From contig NBAZ01000006.1 of NCBI GenBank assembly GCA_002794735.1, positions 372,001 to 436,000 of the forward strand: a stretch of 64,000 bases of DNA, in the 5' to 3' direction. Origin of the DNA: Pyrrhoderma lamaoense (lineage: Eukaryota; Basidiomycota; Agaricomycetes; Hymenochaetales; Hymenochaetaceae). The position numbers and the translations under genes are program-made. How positions within the stretch are numbered: position 1 is the first letter of the stretch; every line of letters starts with the position of its first letter. Below, one piece after another: positions 58,108 to 64,000 of the stretch. A model generated the notes under the pieces. It ran no database searches. It was not told where the DNA came from and saw only the letters and a list, made by a program, of their open reading frames with translations.

Positions 58108-59543
58108 ATGGCGACACCACTCGACTCAATACCATCTACTCAAAAAGCATACGTACTCTCTGCTCCGGGTGGGAGTCTGAAGTATGTTACAAACCATCCA
58201 GTACCTCCAGTATCTTCACTTTCTCCGGGACAATGCCTTGTCAAGATACTCTACTCAGGTGTCTGTTCAACTGATCTCAGTGTACGAGAGAACGCATTTG
58301 CTTCTTTTGGTCTTGCAAGAGAAAACATTATTGGGGGTCACGAGGGAGTTGGAATTGTTGTTGCTATCGCAGAACATACGAGATCAGATGCTGTGAAGCT
58401 TGGTGACAGAGTTGGTATCAAGTGGATTGCAGAGTCATGCGGACTGTGTGAACTGTGCCTCAAGGGACTAGAAACATGTCAATTAGCCTTTTATTGAATT
58501 TTAATCTCTTTCACAAATTTAATAATTTCCAACAGTATGCCATAAACACAAATCTAGTGGGGCGGTGATTGATGGAACCTTCTGCGAATACACTGTTTCT
58601 TATGTAGAACACCTTACTCCTATCCCAAAGGATCTTCCCAGCCCTGATGCTGCCGGATTTATGTGTGCTGTATGTTTGTGGCTTTTTTTTCAATTTATCA
58701 AGTTAACGGCCTCCTTAGGGTATGACTGCTTACGCTTCTGTTCTTCAATGTAATTGCCATATCGGAGATTGGGTTGCAATATCTGGTGCTGGTGGAGGGC
58801 TCGGGCACCTAGGTAAATAACTATCTATCAAACTTTGATCTTGATTTGAGTATTTCACTGAGTTCAAAACTGATATTTGGGTCTTGTCTCTGATGAACGT
58901 GATTTCCAATAGCAATCCAATACGCTGTTGCTATGGGACTGAACGTCATAGCAATAGATACCGGAAGCGAAAAACGGGAATTGTGCCTTTCTCTCGGAGC
59001 GAAGGCGTTTGTCGACTTTCGTACCAGTACTGATATTGCTAGTGACGTCAGACTTGCTGCCGACGGAGCTGGTACTCACTCTGCCTTGATTTTCGCTGGT
59101 GGGAAAGACGTATATTCTCAAGCCGCGGCCTATCTGCGTTCGGGTGGATATCTGCTGGCTATCGGACTCCCAAAAGATGGATTACTCGTCCTACCGGTTG
59201 TACTTCTCGTCGCACGTGGGCTGACAATCAAGGGAATAATGGCTGGGTAAGTACTATGCACTCTAGCCTGAGTAAGACTTCCGAGTTATGACTCTCATGT
59301 GATTACTTTTTGTCATTTTTTCAAGGAATCGGCAACAAGCTATCGAGGCAATCAATCTTGCAGCGGCGGGCAAAGTGAAGTGCCGGTTTGCATATAGGGG
59401 ATTATCCGAACTAGAACAGTAATGTCACCTTTTACCGTTCATTTTTACAATTCAAGTCTAACATAAGTTTAATTGCAAGGGTCTATGATGAGATGTCAAA
59501 AGGACTCATCACGGGTCGAGTCATTCTTGATATTTCTAGATAA
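58108..59543 (+). CDS. zinc-dependent alcohol dehydrogenase (medium-chain)
   Basis: MDR-family NAD-dependent alcohol dehydrogenase, yeast ADH-like, interconverting alcohols and aldehydes. I prefer the ATG at 58108 (MATPLDSIPSTQKAYVL) to the in-frame ATG at 58033. SGVCSTDL carries the catalytic-zinc Cys, GGHEGVGIV the zinc His-Glu, and CGLCELCLKGLETLC, formed across the first intron (GTCAAT donor), the four structural-zinc Cys with C-x2-C-x2-C-x7-C spacing. The nucleotide-binding loop GAGGGLGHLAIQYA and IDTGSEKR follow. Six exons, and frame is kept at all junctions traced. Stop TAA at 59541-59543. Likely cytosolic; tail-to-tail with two aldo-keto reductases that could use related carbonyl substrates. 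Confidence 0.88.
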
Positions 59544-59802
59544 TTACACATGTTTTCATAGTCTCAGTACCATGACCTGCCCTTTTCTTTTCAAGACGTT
59601 GTATCGATAGAATATTGGAATTGAAAGAAAAGAAAGCTAGTGTTTGATTCAATTCTCAAAAAGTCAACCAAGCACTTATTAGCTAAAGATTGAGGTGTGC
59701 CATAGCATTCCAACTTCATAAGGTATGCTCCAATAATCGTATATAGAATTTGAACATGAAATCTACAATACTCAACATATGCGAACGGATGATTATTTAA
59801 AC

Positions 59803-61048
59803 CTATGGAGCATCCACAGGATTCCAGGTTATTGAGCCGGCTTTACCCATATCCAGATCATCAATTTTCTTCATCTGCTCTTCAGTCAGAATAAAATTGA
59901 AAACATCCGCGTTCGAGATGATACGGTCTGAATGGATACTCTTCGGTAAAAGTATGAATCTAGTTAACTCACTTATAAGAGGGTACTAAGTAAGATAAAA
60001 ACATCTTAGTCTTACCCATGCTGTAGTGACCACCGAATCAATACTTGAGGGAAGGTCCTTCCAGTCTATCAGTGAATTTTTCACTTTGTAGATCACATGG
60101 TTTGCTTTGAATTTAGGGATAACATACGGTCTTGGCAATTTCTTGGATAATCTCATTAGAGAAATCACCCCGTATAAGGGGGCAATATGCTTGTACCGCA
60201 ATATTACTTTCTTTGCAAAACGCTACAATGTCTCTTTGCTGGCAAAATGGATGAAGCTTATCCCCAGGATGTCCGTCAGACTTGTTCTGAAGAGAAGATA
60301 AACCTATACTTATTCACCTCGATTTGATTTACTGAAGGCATTTCCAATCCTGCATCCTGTATCTCCTTTAGATGATGCACACCACTAGTCTAGTCTCAGT
60401 TATATGGGAAAGACTTGAGTAGTCAGTATCGATCTTACTAGTTGGAAACACCGATACTCTTGATCTTCCCATCATCACGGCATTTCATCAATGCTCGATA
60501 AGAATCAAGACGTTTCTGTTTCCCAGAAAGTGGACTATGCAATAAGTATAAGTCGATATATGCTATATATGTACGAGAATTAAGTACCACAGGCGAATAC
60601 CAATTAATCGAAACACTGACGTAATTCGAGTTTATCCAGTGATTCCAGCACTACTCTTATTGTGGACTCATATCCGTGCATAGGATGATATATCTTTGAC
60701 GCTTTAAAAGGAATATTGTCGGTGATTAGTAGACTGTATGACTATTTATATAACTTATGAAGATGTCCTCTCTAGGGACTCTACTATCGAGCACCGCTCG
60801 TCCAACATCAGCCTCATTCTTGTAGTACACCGCAGTATCAATCTGTCTACTGAAGTTTTCAAGGGAATAGGAATATCACGAAGTGGATCCGCTTACCGGT
60901 ATCCGTGCTTCAGCGCAGCCATACAAGCTGGGTAGCAGTCATCATTTTCAAACACACCAAGGCCGAGGATAGGAATAGTATAACCTGATCTCAGTTTAAC
61001 AGAACTTTGCAAGGTAATGTCGTGGCCAAGGGCATCCTTGAGAGACAT
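59803..61048 (-). CDS. aldo-keto reductase 1
   Basis: NADPH-dependent AKR (TIM barrel) reducing aldehydes or ketones. ATG at 61048 gives MSLKDALGHD, then RSGYTIPILGLGVFEN. The next exon, [20 protein letters not shown], holds the catalytic Asp and Tyr; the usual His before IDTA is Gln here. Later blocks are IYHPMHGYESTIR, AYIDLYLLHSPLSGK (catalytic His), [49 protein letters not shown] and LLPKSIHSDRI, ending in WNPVDAP with stop at 59803. About eight short exons, all in frame. It has a tandem paralogue immediately upstream on the same strand. Substrate unknown. Confidence 0.86.
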
Positions 61049-61288
61049 GGTACGGTAAGAAAAGAAAGATACCAGAACTTCCAACTCTGACCCCTGGCAG
61101 AATTCTAAGAATAGCTACGAAGACGCAATTCTGACGTCAACTCTATTTACTAGTAGCCTCTGACTATAAGTGAGTTAGGAGTTTTAAAACCTGAGTAGAC
61201 TATCAATTATCAAATACAATGTACTCAATTTGTACATTTATTACAACTCTTCTCTTTTCCTCTTTGTTCGAGTCATGTACTATGTAAT
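61049..61288. other. short spacer between AKR genes
   Basis: About 240 bp separating the stop of AKR 2 and the ATG of AKR 1, which are transcribed in the same direction. No feature seen. Confidence 0.4.
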
Positions 61289-62620
61289 TTAGGGTGCGTC
61301 CACTGGGTTCCAACTAATAGCACCACTCTTCCCTTTGTCCAATCCATCAAGCTTGGTCATCTCTTCCTTTGAAAGTTCGAAACCAAAAACATCCGCATTA
61401 GATACTACGCGCGCTGGATCGCTTGACTTCGGTAAGGGAATAAACCTGGAGTACAATAAAAATTAGAAAGTTTGAAAACAAGGCAGGGAAGGTTCATAAG
61501 GAGGCTAACCCGCGCTGTAGTGACCATCGGACAAGTACTTGTGCCGGGTTTTTTCCAGACTAGTAGATATAGGAAAGATCAGTATGGTGTCTTTTATCAT
61601 TATTATAAGCTGAAGAAGACCGGTTCTTACACTTTTTACAACCTCTTGAAGTACAGGATTACTGAAATCACCTCGAATAAGGGGACAATATGCCTGGACG
61701 ACTATGTTGTTCTCCTTGCAATACGCAACTATATCTTTCTGTTGACAAAGGGGTGTAACTAAAATTTTTGAAAAATAAGCACAAGTATCAGCAATAGATT
61801 GGTAGAGCAAATCAAGGGGTTTTATACCTCAATTTGGTTTACCTCAGGGATTTCCAATCCAGCTTCGCGAATCTCTTCTAGATGTTTGACGCCACTATCC
61901 AATGCAGTCAGGCAGGGCGCCTCTTACAATAAATGCGCCTTCGAACAGGAGTGAAGCTCACTAGTTTGATACTCCTACAGTTCTAATCTTTCCAGCATCA
62001 CGCTTCTCGAGTAAAGCGCGGTAAGCATCGAGTCTTTTCTCTTTCCCAGAGAGTGGGCTATGAATGAGGTATAGGTCCACATATGCTAATGAAGAACTAT
62101 AGGTGAGAGTATAGTTGCGATCATCCAAAGAGTTTTACCCACAGAATCCAAGTTTAGATAAAGATTCCTCTACAACAGACAACGCCGAATTATAACCATG
62201 TGAACCCTGAATGATTTTCGTAGCTTGAAAAAGTTATGAGTATAAGTAGTATATTTATCACGAAGCTGCTCGATCAAATTGCCTCATTCTAATTTTAAGG
62301 ACTTGCGAACTTACTGACAAAAATATCTTCTCTGGGTATACCGCTCTCGCGAATAGCTAGGCCAACATCAGCTTCATTTTTATACATTTGGGCTGTATCG
62401 ATGTGTCTATGTACGCATTTATGTAGAAATATCATACAGTTAGATATTGTATCTATATAAGGAGTAGGATGAGAGTATACCGATATCCATGCTTGAGGGC
62501 TGCAATGCATGCAGGAACACATGAATAATTCTGATAGACACCTAGTCCGAGTACTGGCATTTCATAACCAGACCTCATCTTCACCTTTGATTGTAAACTT
62601 AATATCCCTTGAGGGCTCAT
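61289..62620 (-). CDS. aldo-keto reductase 2, one frame break
   Basis: Tandem paralogue of AKR 1 with matching exon layout. ATG at 62620 gives [20 protein letters not shown], then [11 protein letters not shown]. Motifs: [20 protein letters not shown] (catalytic Asp and Tyr, standard His retained), IREDIFVS-type block (PREDIFVS), [31 protein letters not shown] (catalytic His), [41 protein letters not shown] and a WNPVDAP end at 61289. At the exon corresponding to LHPFCQQ, the sequence after the acceptor is one base short (plus 61747-61753, AAA followed by GGGG). The reading Leu-His-Pro then passes out of frame before QQKDIV. Otherwise intact. Confidence 0.82.
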
Positions 62621-63749
62621 CTTCCTGTTGATATCTTAATTACTGTATCGAAAACTAGTGCAACTTATGAAGCTGAGAGTAGGAGTGAGTTGTGGTGTAG
62701 ATTCGATAGAGGACAGTAATTTGTCAGCGAGATACGACCATGACGCCTTTTCTTCATGTGACCTATACATTGCCGAATACGGCAGGAATGATTCTTGCTT
62801 GAACGTTCTGCCAGATCGATTGATCACCATTACGTCAGATGCAATTTGTTATATTTTTAGCAATATTACCTAGGTTAGGTGAGAACTAATTTGAAGGAAG
62901 AGTCACGAAAGACAGCGAGAGGCAGGAGATTTAAAAAAAACTTGACAAATCGATGATTTAATAGTATGCGATTATTATATAATTACACAATGCTGAGTAA
63001 CTGTTTGTTTGAGCCAAGAAAAGGGTCAAAAGGAGGGATCAAGAAGAAAAAGGGTGGGTGAGGTTGCGAAATGTTCCATGCAGAATAAAGAAAGATATAC
63101 TAAATCTCGTCAATTACGACCGAAATTTTCAATTACATGTATATTGAAAGTCGTATTTTCTGGCAGACAAAAAAGACCGGATGGGAAAACCAAGTTGAGG
63201 CAGAAAGTGGCAAGTGTCCGCCTTGGTTTCCCAGATAGACGAAGGGAAGAACGTGAGAACCAAGTAGAAAATATTTTAAAGAGGAAAATTACTTGGGAAG
63301 TAAGATGAAAAAAAAAACATGCATACATCCTCTAAAGGAGTCCGTGGATAGAAAAAGTCAAGAAAAATAAAGTAGAAGAGCTATCCTGTTACAACCAAAG
63401 TGAGTGTAATTCAAGCGTGCGATATTGGGAGAGATAGGTATATGTGTAAGAGTAGCTGCAGAAGTAGATACAAAAGAAACTCAAAGTAAGAAGGTAGTTT
63501 GGATTCGTATCAGCTAGATAAGGGATTACTTAAGGTATGGAAGCAACCGCAGCCGTACGTCTAACTACCGAGGTGCAGGAAGTAATAAGTATCATGAGAG
63601 TGCGGTGGAACGAAAAGGAAAGTGAATGCGGACGTTGCAGACGTGAGAGAAAGAAAGACAGAAGAAGCAGCTATATGGGAAAAGCAAAGGTCAGAAGGCG
63701 ACGAATTAGCAACCGTCGAACTAAAAGATGCGTATCATATTTAAGTATA
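62621..63749. other. intergenic, no gene seen
   Basis: Purine-rich on the plus strand from about 62880 to 63720. ORFs here are motif-less Lys/Arg/Glu-rich products of that bias. It is probably the 3' flank of the minus-strand glucan-synthesis gene and the upstream side of AKR 2. Confidence 0.4.
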
Positions 63750-64000
63750 TCAACGGTACATATATGAAATATAACGACGCACCAAACTGTTTTTTGGTTT
63801 ACTATATCCGGCTTCTGCCCATGATGTCCAATTTGGATTGTTGTACGCATTGGGATGGTTGTTAATGTAGTCCTCTGTTGGATAGTTTGGAGGACTGCAT
63901 CCAATGTTTACCTCACCGTCTCTCTGATATACTCGCACGTAATCAACGTACATCTCCGCGGGAAGGTCATGGTCGATGTGTCAACAGTTTGGAAGGATTC
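63750..64000 (-). CDS. KRE6/SKN1-type GH16 beta-glucan synthesis protein, C-terminal fragment
   Basis: Only the last exon or exons are in the window; the rest lies beyond the right edge. The reading MYVDYVRVYQRDG followed by NIGCSPPNYPTEDYIN and WAEAGYSKPKNS is the conserved C-terminus of type-II membrane proteins related to yeast Kre6/Skn1, needed for cell-wall beta-1,6-glucan. Just upstream, the translation SFQTVDTSTMTFP should run directly into AEMYVDYV but is one base short at GGG 63960-63962. The final residues are uncertain: the ORF closes at 63750, while a GTGCGT donor after KNSL would allow one more exon. Confidence 0.8.

Noticed and set aside
31441..62620. A terpenoid biosynthetic gene cluster around the prenyl synthase
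   Set aside because: No terpene synthase, prenyltransferase or P450 is present, and the flanking genes have ordinary alternative roles.
63009..63767. Lys/Arg-rich plus ORFs near the right end
   Set aside because: They reflect a purine-rich strand; starts are weak and there is no domain or splice structure.

Overview
The window is nuclear DNA from a filamentous fungus, most likely a basidiomycete of the Agaricomycetes. Genes are dense in short spliceosomal introns (about 42-80 nt, mostly GT-AG), upstream TATA boxes are common, and several families are typical of that group: a C2-NACHT-WD40 NLR-like protein, a DUF6533 seven-helix-type membrane protein, a KRE6/SKN1-type glucan-synthesis protein and full-length ABCC exporters. 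I cannot name the species. The DNA is AT-rich by eye and intergenic spaces are long (1-3 kb). I saw no bacterial, viral or transposon genes.

Layout. 0-1.4 kb: a Ser/Pro-rich gene running off the left edge (-). 2.1-2.5 kb: a small hypothetical ORF (-). 2.6-9.4 kb: two tandem secreted type-B carboxylesterases (+). 9.6-11.1 kb: a DUF6533 membrane protein (-). 12.2-29.4 kb: two ABCC multidrug exporters on the minus strand, with a mitochondrially targeted-looking SDR (+) and a decayed WD40 relic between them. 31.4-37.5 kb: two tandem ferric-reductase-like flavocytochromes (+). 39.4-40.2 kb: a small membrane protein (-), divergent from a farnesyl-diphosphate-synthase-type prenyltransferase (+, 40.5-41.8 kb). 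44.3-49.6 kb: the NLR-like gene (+). 50.1-53.6 kb: three small charged, coiled-coil-like proteins (-). 54.2-57.0 kb: two predicted N-myristoylated, low-complexity proteins (-). 58.1-59.5 kb: a zinc alcohol dehydrogenase (+). 59.8-62.6 kb: two tandem aldo-keto reductases (-). 63.7 kb to the end: the C-terminus of a GH16 KRE6/SKN1-type protein (-).

Four families occur as neighbouring duplicates (esterase, ABCC, ferric reductase, AKR), and two neighbouring genes share only an N-myristoylation-type start. Exporters, oxidoreductases, esterases and a prenyl synthase suggest detoxification or secondary-metabolite handling, but no terpene synthase, P450 or other backbone enzyme is present, so a biosynthetic cluster is not demonstrated.

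The most important observation for any reader is technical. At least ten otherwise good genes or exons lose frame by exactly one missing base, nearly always inside a run of 3-5 G or C. Paralogue alignment or well-known family motifs fix where the frame should go. This looks like homopolymer under-calling in the assembly rather than ten independent pseudogenes. I list these genes as CDS and mark the breaks, and spans are genomic extents with introns included.
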